A stretch of DNA of 54,338 bases. It comes from Bacillota bacterium. GTDB taxonomy: Bacteria; Bacillota; Limnochordia; Darwinibacteriales; Darwinibacteriaceae. The DNA lies in contig DUPN01000052.1 of the NCBI GenBank assembly GCA_012838305.1, positions 1-54,338 of the forward strand, written 5' to 3'. Every line of letters starts with the position of its first letter. Positions within the stretch are counted from its first letter, which is position 1. Positions 7,266 to 16,059 of the stretch are shown here, in pieces. The notes beneath the pieces are model-generated. The model worked only from the letters and a program-made list of their open reading frames with translations. It was not told the origin of the DNA and ran no database searches. The translations under genes were made by a program, and so were the position numbers.

Positions 7266-9592
7266 AAACTCAGGCTCTTGCTGTTACCTACATCGTCGAC
7301 AACAGTCAGCCTGTGCCATCCGGCATCCAAAGAAATCAGTATCTGGTGGACGTCATGGGTTAGACCAAGGTAAAGATGATCAAGATACCAGAACAGAGTG
7401 CTTCCCTTGGAGGCATGGGCCGCTTCGAGGGTCACCTTCTGGTATTGTCCGTCTGTATCCCGGGGAATGAAAATGCGGCTGCCCGATTGTGGGTAGACAA
7501 AACTGACAGGATCGGCCTGTCCCACTCCGGGACAATTGGGGTTATGAGGAGGGATAACAGATACTGTTCCTGATCCATGCAGGTATTGCTGCACCTCAGG
7601 GGGGTAGACGGCCTGCTGCACTGTCTTTAGATCCTGACGGTCCCAGCAGAGGGAACATACCTGGTATCTGCGATCACGAGTCACAAATAGGGTGCGTTCA
7701 TAGGGTGATGCCTTCAGTGGTTTGGCAGAGCACGACTGCGTGGCTGAAACAACCTTGCCCCCCTCTTCGCGCAGGCGATAGCCCGTTTGGTCCGACACGT
7801 TGATTGCACACAGATCGTCCTCAGGGGCAGAAAACCAACTGCTATAGGGATCCGCTCCCAAACGGTTAAACACTTGAAACAGCAAGGGTGCCGCGGTGTC
7901 CACTCCCGTCATGCCCTTGATGCTTCCACCTGCGAAATTACCTACCCACACTGCAACAGTCCATTGAGGCGATACACCAATCGCCCAAGCATCGCGATTG
8001 CCGAAACTGGTCCCGGTCTTCCAGGCCAGGGGCGAACTGGAATGGAACTCCCGCCAATGCGCTTCCAAACCAGGCCTCCGCACCTCCTTGATTACATCTA
8101 ACACCAGGTAACAAGAACCGGCCGAAATGAGCTGCTCTTCCGCTACCGCAATCTCTGCTGGTTCCTGAAGCACCCGCAAGGCAGAAAAGCGGCCATAGCT
8201 GCCTAAGCCTCGATAGAGCGTGCTCAGTTCCCATAGACTCGTTTCAGCGGCGCCAAGGACGAGGGAGAGCCCATATTCCTCTGGTCTCCGCTTCAATCCC
8301 TCCAGTCCCGCCCCTTCCAAGAAATAAAAAAACGGCTCCACACCAAATTCGTTGAGAAGCTGAACAGCAGGTACATTAAGGGAACGGATCAAAGCATCTC
8401 CGGCGCGCACAATCCCGGAAAACCCTTGATTAGCGTTATATGGCGTGTAACCGCCATAGCTGGTGGGAATGTCCAAGAGGACGCTCTGAGGAATGATCAG
8501 CCCTTCATCCATCGCCAAAGCATAGAGCAAGGGCTTCAAGGTGGAGCCGCTTGATCGCCTCATGGACACCCCGTCAATCTTTCCAAGGTTAGCATCATCA
8601 AAATAGTCATGGGACGCCACATAGGCCTTGACTTCTCCTGTGCGTGTTTCGGTGACCAAGACTGCTCCGTTCACAATACCCTGGGCATTGAGGGAGGCAA
8701 CATAGAGCTTTAAGAGGTTCTCCGTCTGGGTTTGGATTCGGGCATTGATGGTTGTCCTAATTATGGGTCCCTCAACACTGCCAGCAAGACGCTCAGCCAA
8801 ATGCGGTGCAACAAAGGGAAAAGACTGTTGACCTTGAACAATGGGCTCCGCCAGAGCCAAGTCCAGGGTGGTCTGATCAATGACTCCCGCCTCGTGCAAA
8901 CTTCGCAGCAACCCGTCTCTCTTATCTTGGAGCCTCTGGACATTACGGTTAGGGTTCACCCGAGCTGGATCATTGGGCAGTACAGCCAAGGTGGCTGCCT
9001 CTGCCCAGCTCAGGCGTTCCGGTTCTTTGCCAAAATAGCGCAGAGACGCTGTATGGTATCCGATAATATTCCCCCCATAGGGGGCATGACGCAGATAGAG
9101 CTGCAGAATCGTATCTTTGCTGTAGCGTCTTTCAAGCACCAGAGCCTGGGCCATCTCGATCAGTTTGTTCTTCACTGTGCGTTCTTTCGGCTTCATCAAG
9201 CGAGCTACCTGCATCGTAATGGTGCTGGCACCACTAATAGTGCTTCGGTGACGGATGTTCTGGTACATGGCCCGAACCAAAGCCAAGGGATCGATGCCCC
9301 AATGTCGCTCAAAGCGCTTATCTTCATAGTGGATCACGGCCAGTCGCAGTTTCTCCGGCACGGGGCGCCCGCTGTCTGGCAGAATCCACTGCTCTTGGTG
9401 ATTGAGAAAGATACGCAGATAGCCGCCGTCTTCGTCAAGAACCACAGTGCTGTAATCGGGGGGAAAGAGTGGTTCCTCGACCCGGCCCACCACAGCCACT
9501 CCAAGTACACCAAGGGCCAGCAGTGCGATCAAGACCAGCGGCACTTTCCACAAGGACTGCAGACGGCTCAAGACCAGTTTCATCTGGGCCAT
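7241..9592 (-). CDS. pbpC: Penicillin-binding protein 1C (bifunctional class A PBP)
   Basis: A 783-residue peptidoglycan synthase. A single membrane anchor (about residues 17-36) is followed by a GT51 glycosyltransferase domain with catalytic Glu90 (H-Y-E-D-K-R-F) and the G-A-S-T-I-T-M-Q motif at 121-128. The transpeptidase domain has S350-T-L-K353, S404-L-N406 and K525-T-G527, so all active-site motifs are intact. The last 100 residues form the extra beta domain typical of PBP1C, with several Cys (C-S-L-C-W-D). It overlaps the end of the alpha-2-macroglobulin gene by 13 bases. That pairing matches the yfhM-pbpC arrangement of Gram-negative bacteria and suggests joint function at the cell wall. 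Confidence 0.95.
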   Translation of the reverse strand: MAQMKLVLSRLQSLWKVPLVLIALLALGVLGVAVVGRVEEPLFPPDYSTVVLDEDGGYLRIFLNHQEQWILPDSGRPVPEKLRLAVIHYEDKRFERHWGIDPLALVRAMYQNIRHRSTISGASTITMQVARLMKPKERTVKNKLIEMAQALVLERRYSKDTILQLYLRHAPYGGNIIGYHTASLRYFGKEPERLSWAEAATLAVLPNDPARVNPNRNVQRLQDKRDGLLRSLHEAGVIDQTTLDLALAEPIVQGQQSFPFVAPHLAERLAGSVEGPIIRTTINARIQTQTENLLKLYVASLNAQGIVNGAVLVTETRTGEVKAYVASHDYFDDANLGKIDGVSMRRSSGSTLKPLLYALAMDEGLIIPQSVLLDIPTSYGGYTPYNANQGFSGIVRAGDALIRSLNVPAVQLLNEFGVEPFFYFLEGAGLEGLKRRPEEYGLSLVLGAAETSLWELSTLYRGLGSYGRFSALRVLQEPAEIAVAEEQLISAGSCYLVLDVIKEVRRPGLEAHWREFHSSSPLAWKTGTSFGNRDAWAIGVSPQWTVAVWVGNFAGGSIKGMTGVDTAAPLLFQVFNRLGADPYSSWFSAPEDDLCAINVSDQTGYRLREEGGKVVSATQSCSAKPLKASPYERTLFVTRDRRYQVCSLCWDRQDLKTVQQAVYPPEVQQYLHGSGTVSVIPPHNPNCPGVGQADPVSFVYPQSGSRIFIPRDTDGQYQKVTLEAAHASKGSTLFWYLDHLYLGLTHDVHQILISLDAGWHRLTVVDDVGNSKSLSFYSEKTPQ

Positions 9593-12500
9593 ACCTCCAC
9601 CATCTCACCTGAGGTGACCACCTTGTAATCATTGTTATACATGGCCTCAAGCAAGGTTGGCGGGAGGTAAAACTCACCGACCGTAACCGCGTTGATCTTT
9701 ACAATAAAGTCGTAGCTGGAAGTATAGTGCTTATCGAAAAACCACATGATTCTGTCGTCCCGAATATCGACATAATCTTCCTGTCCCAGATTGTAGACAT
9801 AGGACCAACTGGGCAATTCTCCTCCGACTAAGCGCAGATTCTCAATTTCCCATCCGGCGGGTAGGATCTGAACCAGAGCAACTTGGTTGATGGATTCATA
9901 GTCCTGTTGGACCACTTGATAGATGGCATAAAAGCTCTCTCCCTGCTGCACCCGGCGAATGTCAATCTCCTCTCCCTTTTCATCCACGAACGTTCTACGG
10001 AGCGCGAATCCGCGTTGCTCGGGTTGAAGATCCCCTTGTTTTGGAATACCCTCCCATTCGAGGGTGGCAAAGACCGGGACTTTGGAGGTGTTTGTCAAGA
10101 CGAGCTGGCTGGCATCGCCGGCTTCGATTTGCACCCGCAGCATCAAATCGCCAGGGTCCCCTTGCAGCTCCATGTTTTCGCCGCCTACGAGCCCCACAAG
10201 CCCACTCAGGAGTGGCGGATCCTGCCTGATCTCTTGCATATACTTGGTCATGGCCATCAGACCATAGGCCGTGCTTTGTGTGGAGTACCAGCGATTGGAG
10301 GACAGTTCCTGCGCTAGATAATTGTAGAGCTCCAGACCTTCGTTGTACTCCCCAATTCCCACCATAACATCGAGAATCACCGCCTTATCCCGGAGTGTTG
10401 AACCGAAGGTCTGGCCGAATTCATCATAGTCGGGCACTTCCAAATCCGCCTGCTCTATGATTTCCGCGCCAACGCTGGTGTAGCCAAGCAGTTCATAGGC
10501 CCCAGCCAAGAGATACTTGGCCGGATTGCCCAATGCTCCCAGTCTGTTTTCGCGCATGTAGTTCATGGCGCCTAGTTCAGGATAGCCTGCCAGCGCCAGC
10601 AGATACAGTCGGTAAGCCTGGGTCAAGTCATCGCTCCGATTCTCCCTGGAAGCCCGGACTTGAAAGTCCACCCAGTCAGCGAGGAGCTCATGGGGAATGT
10701 GATAACCCTTGCGCCTGGCTTCCAGAAGGAAGTGGCCAGCGTAATTTGTGGCCCATTCGTTGACCACAGTCCCATTGGGCCAATAGGCGAAACCGCCCTG
10801 CTCCAACTGGTATTGGCTGAATGCCTGAATGGCGCTGTTGATGTTCTGATCCATGTCCGCAACTTCCCAAGACTCGAAGGCATACAGCTCCGCTAGATAA
10901 AGCTGGGGGAAGACAGCAGACGTGATCTGTTCGAGACATCCATAGGGATAGCGGATGAGCCAATTGAGCCGATGTCGGATACTCAATCCTCGGAAGCTAG
11001 ATACAGTCAGCTGAAGCGAGTCCGTTCCGGAGATGCCAGGTTTGGGGACCTCGAAGTACGCCACATCTCCAGATTCCACCGTTTTCTCCGTGTTTAAATA
11101 CAGGTAGGGATTAGGGGGTCTGACCCCCAGTTCCACTCGGCTTGTATTCCTGTAGTCATAACCGGCACTGAAAGCTGAAACCGTGATTTCGGCAACACCC
11201 ATTTCATCTTTGGCCTGCAGCTCAAAGAATACTTCCTGGCGATCGTGGGTCCCAAAGTCCAAGGTGATGTGATCGTCGCCGATAATTTGGACAGGTCCCT
11301 TTACCTCCAGCGTCACATCCACTTTACCTAGGTTTTCTTCCATAGCAAAGACAGTGACGGGTACTTGGATTCGGTCCAAAGGACCAAGAACCCTAGGCAG
11401 AGTGGGTAGCACCATCAGGGGAGACTTGACAGAAACCGTCTCCTCCCCATGACCATAGCGTCCTTCCCGGGCTCCCACCACCATCACCCGCAGGCTGCCG
11501 ATGTAATTGGGCACCTCAAGATCGATGACTGCATAGCCCGTTTCATCGGTGTAACAGGGTCCCACAAACAAGCTCACGGGTTCAAAGCGCATGGCCTCAC
11601 CTGCTTGAGCCTGCAGCTCACGATAGCCAGGGGCCTCTGCTCCCTCGCCGTCACCGCCGACGGATAGGAGATTGTGGTTGTAACCAAAACTTAGGTCGAT
11701 GATGTCCGAGAAGTTGTCGTAAGTCTTGGTGAGCAATCTTTGCTTTGCGAAAAAGTGTTCCCAAGGTCGCGGTGTCGCAAATCGCGTGATATCGAGGATC
11801 CCTTCGTCCACCACGGCCAGGGTAAACTGGGCCTTTTCGGCATTGCTCGTCTGAATCTCCACCTGAAACTCTTCTTCAGGACGCACGGACTCAGGAAGAC
11901 TGATCTCAAATCCCAGTTGTGTTCCTTCACTTTCGACATAGAGGGGCAAAATTCCATACATACGCAGGGGCAGATCGTTTTCGGTACGGCCAAATGGCTG
12001 GTAGACAGTTACCGTCACATAGGCATTGGGAATGTACTCTTCCACAACCTCCACCTGGAAGGTGGAAACATCGCTGGTCAGTTCGTACCAAGCTTGATCA
12101 TAGATCTTTCCGTCCTTCTCCACCGTAACCAGGGCCCGGCCTTGGGCCGGTGTATCCAACGTGATTAGAGCCTGGTCACCCGCGCGATAAGAATCCTGGT
12201 CCAGCTTGAGATGGACGATGTCTGCTGTGCGCGTCTGGGGACTGTCTCCCCACCAAAAGGCCGAAAAGAAGTAGCCGGCGGTGTGACCTCCCTCGGGATC
12301 ACCGACTTCAAGCAGAATCTCACCATACTCACTGAGCCGGTGTTCGATCACGGCGACGCCTTCGGAGTTGGTCACAACTGTGCCCCTCTCCAGCACCGTC
12401 GTTGCTTGATTGCTCTTGTAGTGACGCCGGAAGTTGGATTGATCATAATACTCCCACCACCAATACGTCCGCAAGCCATAGATGGTGTACTCTAACTCCG

Positions 12501-15036
12501 AATTAGGTAGCAATTCTCCGTTCTCTTGCACATGAATCACTCGGAAACTGGCCAAATCTCCCATACTCATGTAGGGACTCTCTAGCGTCTCTATCCCAAC
12601 ATAGCTGGGATAATACTCCAGGGGAATGAGTTTGGTGTGCGGAACAAAACGGCCGCCGGACTCGTAAACCCGACTGTCAATCCGCACCCGCAGCGCAGCA
12701 GGGACCTGATCAAGTTCGGGCAGATCCCAAGTAAAGTGGGACTGACCTTGCCCATCCAAAGTGCGGTAGACCACATCGCTCCCGCTGTGAAACGGCACCA
12801 AGCTCTCATTGCCAAAAGTAAAACTCTGGTAGGCGGCAAAGCTCGGTTCAACGTGTTCGAGAGACAAGCTAGTCTCACTTTGCAGGCCGGTCGCTGGTGC
12901 TCCGAACAGGTACTCTGCGTCCACTGTGAAGTCCACCTGCCGATCGTCCTGGGTCAACCTTTCCTGCTCGCTGGCAATACCCACGCGGATGCGATAAGGA
13001 ACGATTTCCTCAATCCGAATATCATGGGAAAACAAGCGGCCCCCAATCTCCAAGACGCCCTGCCATCGACCTGTCAGCGCAGTGCGGTCAGTGCGGAACT
13101 TGAAGGTATACAAGCCATCCTGGGCTTGGGTGTTGACCGTCTCATAAATCAAACGGCCTTGGGGGTTATAAACACGCAGCGTAACGGGGTGGTTATTGGG
13201 GAATGTATCCTGCTCATTGCGGACAATGGCCGAGAGATTCACCTCATCCCCAGGCCGATAGACACCTCGTTCTGTATAGAGAAAAGCGTCAATTCCATCT
13301 TGTCTTTGCAGACCGCCAACGTCAAAAAGGGAGTTGTTGAGTTGAGATCCACCCAGGGCTAGAAGGGCAAAATCCTCACCGCTTCGCACCTCTATGTAGC
13401 GAGCATCGTTGTTGGTGCTCAGGACCGCCCAGCCCGATTCGTTGGTGTGGCTCTCGTCAATGATCTGGCCTTTGCCGTCTTTCAAAAAAACAGAAGCATC
13501 AGCGAGGGGCAGGGTCGTCATCAGATCGGTCAGAAAGACATGCATCTCGTCAAGCATTTCCTTGGCGGTGATCCCAATATCGCTGACCATAAGGTGGGCG
13601 ACTGCGTTCCCACGATAGTCCACATGATCCCAAATCTCCCAGTCGGAATAGCTCTCTGGAAAATACAGTGCCTGATTCTCTTCAAAATTGAGCTGTACAA
13701 TGTACAGTGCGCTGTCCTCATCGGTAATAATCGGACTGAGGTCCAGTTCTGTCTGGATCCACTTGTTCCCTTCGGTGTCAACCTCAACGATGGTGTCAGC
13801 TAGTATTTCGCCAAATCTCTGAAAACGATAGCGATTGTACTCCCAATGCGAACCGCTGTGGGGACGATACGAGTTCTCTTCAAAGAATGCGATCAGATTG
13901 TCGGCCATCACCCGCTTGACCTGCAAACGGAGGCGTTTGACATTGATCGTGCGGAAGGTGATCCTTTTGTCCTTCTCGCTGGTGAGAAATGTTCCGGTAT
14001 TGACAAACTCCACTGCCGGCTTGCGGTCGGCAATTTGCACCTCCCAGACAAGGTCCGTTTGTTCTGGGAGACTCTGTCCAAACTGACCTTCAATACCAGG
14101 GAAGAGACGAATGGCATATTTCTCCCTTGGACGAAAATCCCCGGTCACAATGAGGGAATTGCCGTCAACACGGGTAGAATACTTCATTGTGGGACTGATC
14201 GACATGTATCCAGCATAATCCTTGGCAGCATTGAGTGTCTCATTGAAAATGATGCGTAATTGCGAGAACTCGCTGATCCTTTCCTCCTCGATCCTGACCA
14301 CTCTCAGAGGCCCTTCTACAGCAGCCAACACATACTCCGTCTCCACCGACCGTCCCAGAGCGATGGGGCCTGCAGCAATCTGCACCTGGACTGTGCGGTC
14401 CCGAAAGGCATCTCGAGAAATGCCGTCGGAATGAGTGGTAAAGGTGCGATTGTCCGTTGTGGTGAGTTCGTAGTCCAGTCTCTCACCATCTAACTCCAGC
14501 TGGAGTGCGGCTCGCAGCAGCGCTGGTTCCAGAGCTTCGGAGAACGTCATGGTACAGGAAAAACCCGTGTTCCCCTGGTCGATAGGATCATCGAGCTCAA
14601 AATGACCGCCTATGTTGAGCAGCCTTTGCCCAAGAGTCTCAAAAGAAAACTCGACTGGCTCCGCATCAAGATAGGGCGAATAGTCGAGGACTGCGTGATA
14701 GACTGCTTTGTCATAGAGGGGATGTGCCGGTTCAAAAACGAGCGTATGTGTGTCTTCCCAGTAGGCCTTGCCCTCAATCTTAGGAGTAAACGTAAAGATC
14801 TGAGCGGGCAGCTCCTTCTGCACATGCTCAGGCTTAATCTGCTCATCGGCGTAACGGACAGCAATGAGAGTGTCTGCTCCGATCACCCCTGTGGTCACGT
14901 GGCTGATCTCCAAATTGGCGTCATGGTTAATGACCATAGCAGAATCCTGCTCTGACCACAAGACTAAGAGCAGCAGGAAACCTACCAAAAGGAGAGGCCT
15001 CCAACTTCGGCGTTTTTCTTGAGAATGGTCGGCCAA
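9580..15036 (-). CDS. Bacterial alpha-2-macroglobulin with thioester motif
   Basis: About 1818 residues, in the size range of bacterial alpha-2-macroglobulins, which are thought to trap foreign proteases in the envelope. An N-terminal hydrophobic stretch (about residues 14-27) without a lipobox Cys suggests a membrane anchor rather than a lipoprotein. Many beta-strand-rich MG domains follow, including M-G-2-like segments with Y-R-P-G-D-E-V near 645. The thioester motif G-C-L-E-Q is present (Cys codon at 10938-10936, about residue 1367), inside a helical alpha/alpha-toroid region. A frame extends 22 codons upstream to a TTG at 15102 without a ribosome binding site. The TTG at 15036 has GAGGGGAG six bases upstream and is preferred. 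Its end overlaps pbpC. Confidence 0.93.
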   Translation of the reverse strand: MADHSQEKRRSWRPLLLVGFLLLLVLWSEQDSAMVINHDANLEISHVTTGVIGADTLIAVRYADEQIKPEHVQKELPAQIFTFTPKIEGKAYWEDTHTLVFEPAHPLYDKAVYHAVLDYSPYLDAEPVEFSFETLGQRLLNIGGHFELDDPIDQGNTGFSCTMTFSEALEPALLRAALQLELDGERLDYELTTTDNRTFTTHSDGISRDAFRDRTVQVQIAAGPIALGRSVETEYVLAAVEGPLRVVRIEEERISEFSQLRIIFNETLNAAKDYAGYMSISPTMKYSTRVDGNSLIVTGDFRPREKYAIRLFPGIEGQFGQSLPEQTDLVWEVQIADRKPAVEFVNTGTFLTSEKDKRITFRTINVKRLRLQVKRVMADNLIAFFEENSYRPHSGSHWEYNRYRFQRFGEILADTIVEVDTEGNKWIQTELDLSPIITDEDSALYIVQLNFEENQALYFPESYSDWEIWDHVDYRGNAVAHLMVSDIGITAKEMLDEMHVFLTDLMTTLPLADASVFLKDGKGQIIDESHTNESGWAVLSTNNDARYIEVRSGEDFALLALGGSQLNNSLFDVGGLQRQDGIDAFLYTERGVYRPGDEVNLSAIVRNEQDTFPNNHPVTLRVYNPQGRLIYETVNTQAQDGLYTFKFRTDRTALTGRWQGVLEIGGRLFSHDIRIEEIVPYRIRVGIASEQERLTQDDRQVDFTVDAEYLFGAPATGLQSETSLSLEHVEPSFAAYQSFTFGNESLVPFHSGSDVVYRTLDGQGQSHFTWDLPELDQVPAALRVRIDSRVYESGGRFVPHTKLIPLEYYPSYVGIETLESPYMSMGDLASFRVIHVQENGELLPNSELEYTIYGLRTYWWWEYYDQSNFRRHYKSNQATTVLERGTVVTNSEGVAVIEHRLSEYGEILLEVGDPEGGHTAGYFFSAFWWGDSPQTRTADIVHLKLDQDSYRAGDQALITLDTPAQGRALVTVEKDGKIYDQAWYELTSDVSTFQVEVVEEYIPNAYVTVTVYQPFGRTENDLPLRMYGILPLYVESEGTQLGFEISLPESVRPEEEFQVEIQTSNAEKAQFTLAVVDEGILDITRFATPRPWEHFFAKQRLLTKTYDNFSDIIDLSFGYNHNLLSVGGDGEGAEAPGYRELQAQAGEAMRFEPVSLFVGPCYTDETGYAVIDLEVPNYIGSLRVMVVGAREGRYGHGEETVSVKSPLMVLPTLPRVLGPLDRIQVPVTVFAMEENLGKVDVTLEVKGPVQIIGDDHITLDFGTHDRQEVFFELQAKDEMGVAEITVSAFSAGYDYRNTSRVELGVRPPNPYLYLNTEKTVESGDVAYFEVPKPGISGTDSLQLTVSSFRGLSIRHRLNWLIRYPYGCLEQITSAVFPQLYLAELYAFESWEVADMDQNINSAIQAFSQYQLEQGGFAYWPNGTVVNEWATNYAGHFLLEARRKGYHIPHELLADWVDFQVRASRENRSDDLTQAYRLYLLALAGYPELGAMNYMRENRLGALGNPAKYLLAGAYELLGYTSVGAEIIEQADLEVPDYDEFGQTFGSTLRDKAVILDVMVGIGEYNEGLELYNYLAQELSSNRWYSTQSTAYGLMAMTKYMQEIRQDPPLLSGLVGLVGGENMELQGDPGDLMLRVQIEAGDASQLVLTNTSKVPVFATLEWEGIPKQGDLQPEQRGFALRRTFVDEKGEEIDIRRVQQGESFYAIYQVVQQDYESINQVALVQILPAGWEIENLRLVGGELPSWSYVYNLGQEDYVDIRDDRIMWFFDKHYTSSYDFIVKINAVTVGEFYLPPTLLEAMYNNDYKVVTSGEMVEVWPR
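11114..11128. repeat. 15-base palindrome GGGGGTCTGACCCCC, copy 1
   Basis: A perfect inverted repeat around a central T lies inside the alpha-2-macroglobulin gene, where it encodes part of G-V-R-P-P. The identical 15-mer occurs at 47956-47970, also within a coding end. GGGGTC(A/T)GACCCC palindromes are known from REP/Y1-transposase-related repeats in various bacteria. Here there are only the two isolated copies and no transposase gene. Confidence 0.5.
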
Positions 15037-15224
15037 CACAAGCTCCCCTCTCTTCGTATTTTCTTTGTACAGTTTCAACGAAAACGTGCCAATACCTTCC
15101 AAATATTGTGTAAAAACAGGCCGATCTTGCTCAAGAACGGATGTCCCGCCTTAGAGATAAGCGCCCACCGTAATAGAGTTGGGAAATCACTGGCAATAGT
15201 CTAAGGAAATATCACGCCGATCCC

Positions 15225-15253
15225 TTGACTCCTCCATACGGATTTGCTAATAT
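15225..15253 (+). promoter_or_regulatory. Promoter of the FMN-binding protein gene
   Basis: TTGACT (15225-15230) and TAATAT (15248-15253) are separated by 17 bases, with a TG one base before the -10 (extended -10). An overlapping TATAAT (15253-15258) is a less well spaced alternative. The gene starts about 60 bases downstream. Confidence 0.7.
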
Positions 15254-15267
15254 ATAATCAAGTTGAT

Positions 15268-15285
15268 TGGTGAAAGAAATCACTA
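15268..15285 (+). promoter_or_regulatory. Candidate Rex-like operator at the start of transcription
   Basis: The 18-base element TGGTGAA-AGAA-ATCACTA matches the Rex consensus TTGTGAA-N4-TTCACAA at 11 of 14 positions, with exact spacing. It lies 15-32 bases after the -10 hexamer, where a repressor would block transcription. A CRP/FNR-type protein (GTGA-N6-TCAC) is an alternative reader. The rex gene lies about 0.9 kb further on. Confidence 0.45.
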
Positions 15286-15312
15286 GAACAAATAAGACTT
15301 GGAGGTATGTAC

Positions 15313-16008
15313 ATGAAAAAACTTTCTTTGGTTTTGGCAATGGTCTTTGTACTGTCCCTATCCCTAATATCGCAGGCTGCGTACGTTGACGGCACCTATG
15401 AAGCCTGGAGCGATGCCAGCGACAAGAGTATCCAGTCTGCCAAAGTCTTTATCGAAAATGGTAAGATTGCTGGCGTAATTCTTCGCGAATACACAGACAA
15501 ACATGTGGAAAAAGACTTCTCGACCTATCCTTGGCCGCAGGCTGGCGAAGCTGCACGTACGCTGAGCGCGCAAATGGTCGCCGCCCAATCAGCTGATGTG
15601 GACATCTTTACCGGTGCCACAGGCAGTTCTACAGGCTGGATCCAAGCAGTAGAGAGGGCCCTTGAGAAGGCCAGCGGAACCGAGCCAACAAACAAATACT
15701 TCGATGGTACCTTCCTTGGCCGTTCTGAAACCTCTTCGTATGGCGGGTATTACAAAGTGGTTTGGGTCACTCTAAAGGACGATAAGGTCGTTGACTACAA
15801 AGCACAGCGCGTGCTTCCTGACCACACCATTCAAGATCCTTCCGTTGAAGTGTATGGCTGGCCGCTGGAGATGGCTCGCAACAGCTACAAAGAAGCCGCC
15901 CTGGCTTCTGAACCAGGTTACGTTGATGTGATCACCGGCGCCACCGGCTTGACCCATCAATCCAACCACGCTGTCCGCGATGCACTCGACAAAGCCTTAA
16001 CAAAGTAG
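15313..16008 (+). CDS. Secreted protein with two FMN-binding (flavinylation) domains
   Basis: This 231-residue protein has a signal peptide (residues 1-23, M-K-K-L then a Leu/Val core, no lipobox). Two FMN_bind-type repeats follow. The first ends in D97-I-F-T-G-A-T103-G-S-S and the second in D205-V-I-T-G-A-T211-G-L-T. Both match the D-x-x-[ST]-G-A-[ST] acceptor sequence to which ApbE attaches FMN through the Thr. The protein is therefore probably a di-flavin electron carrier outside the membrane. The ATG at 15313 is preferred to one six bases earlier because of spacing to GGAGG. It is a single-gene unit with its own promoter, candidate operator and terminator. An apbE gene lies at 28417 in the Rnf operon. 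Confidence 0.88.
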   Translation: MKKLSLVLAMVFVLSLSLISQAAYVDGTYEAWSDASDKSIQSAKVFIENGKIAGVILREYTDKHVEKDFSTYPWPQAGEAARTLSAQMVAAQSADVDIFTGATGSSTGWIQAVERALEKASGTEPTNKYFDGTFLGRSETSSYGGYYKVVWVTLKDDKVVDYKAQRVLPDHTIQDPSVEVYGWPLEMARNSYKEAALASEPGYVDVITGATGLTHQSNHAVRDALDKALTK

Positions 16009-16029
16009 CCGCGTAGCAACATGCCGATA

Positions 16030-16056
16030 AAAAAGCACCCTGATGGGTGCTTTTTT
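16030..16056. terminator. Bidirectional terminator between the FMN protein gene and fabI
   Basis: A stem GCACCC/GGGTGC (16035-16040 with 16045-16050) and a TGAT loop are flanked by A5 on the left and T6 on the right. A/T pairing extends the stem, and a T-run follows on either strand, so both converging genes can use it. Confidence 0.85.
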
Positions 16057-16059
16057 GCG

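Noticed and set aside
8732-9628. A 298-codon open frame on the plus strand opposite pbpC
   Set aside because: It lies wholly antisense to a gene with all PBP motifs, has no ribosome binding site and no recognisable domain.
12637-13362. A 241-codon plus-strand frame opposite the alpha-2-macroglobulin gene
   Set aside because: Antisense shadow of a strong coding gene; low-complexity composition and no start signals.
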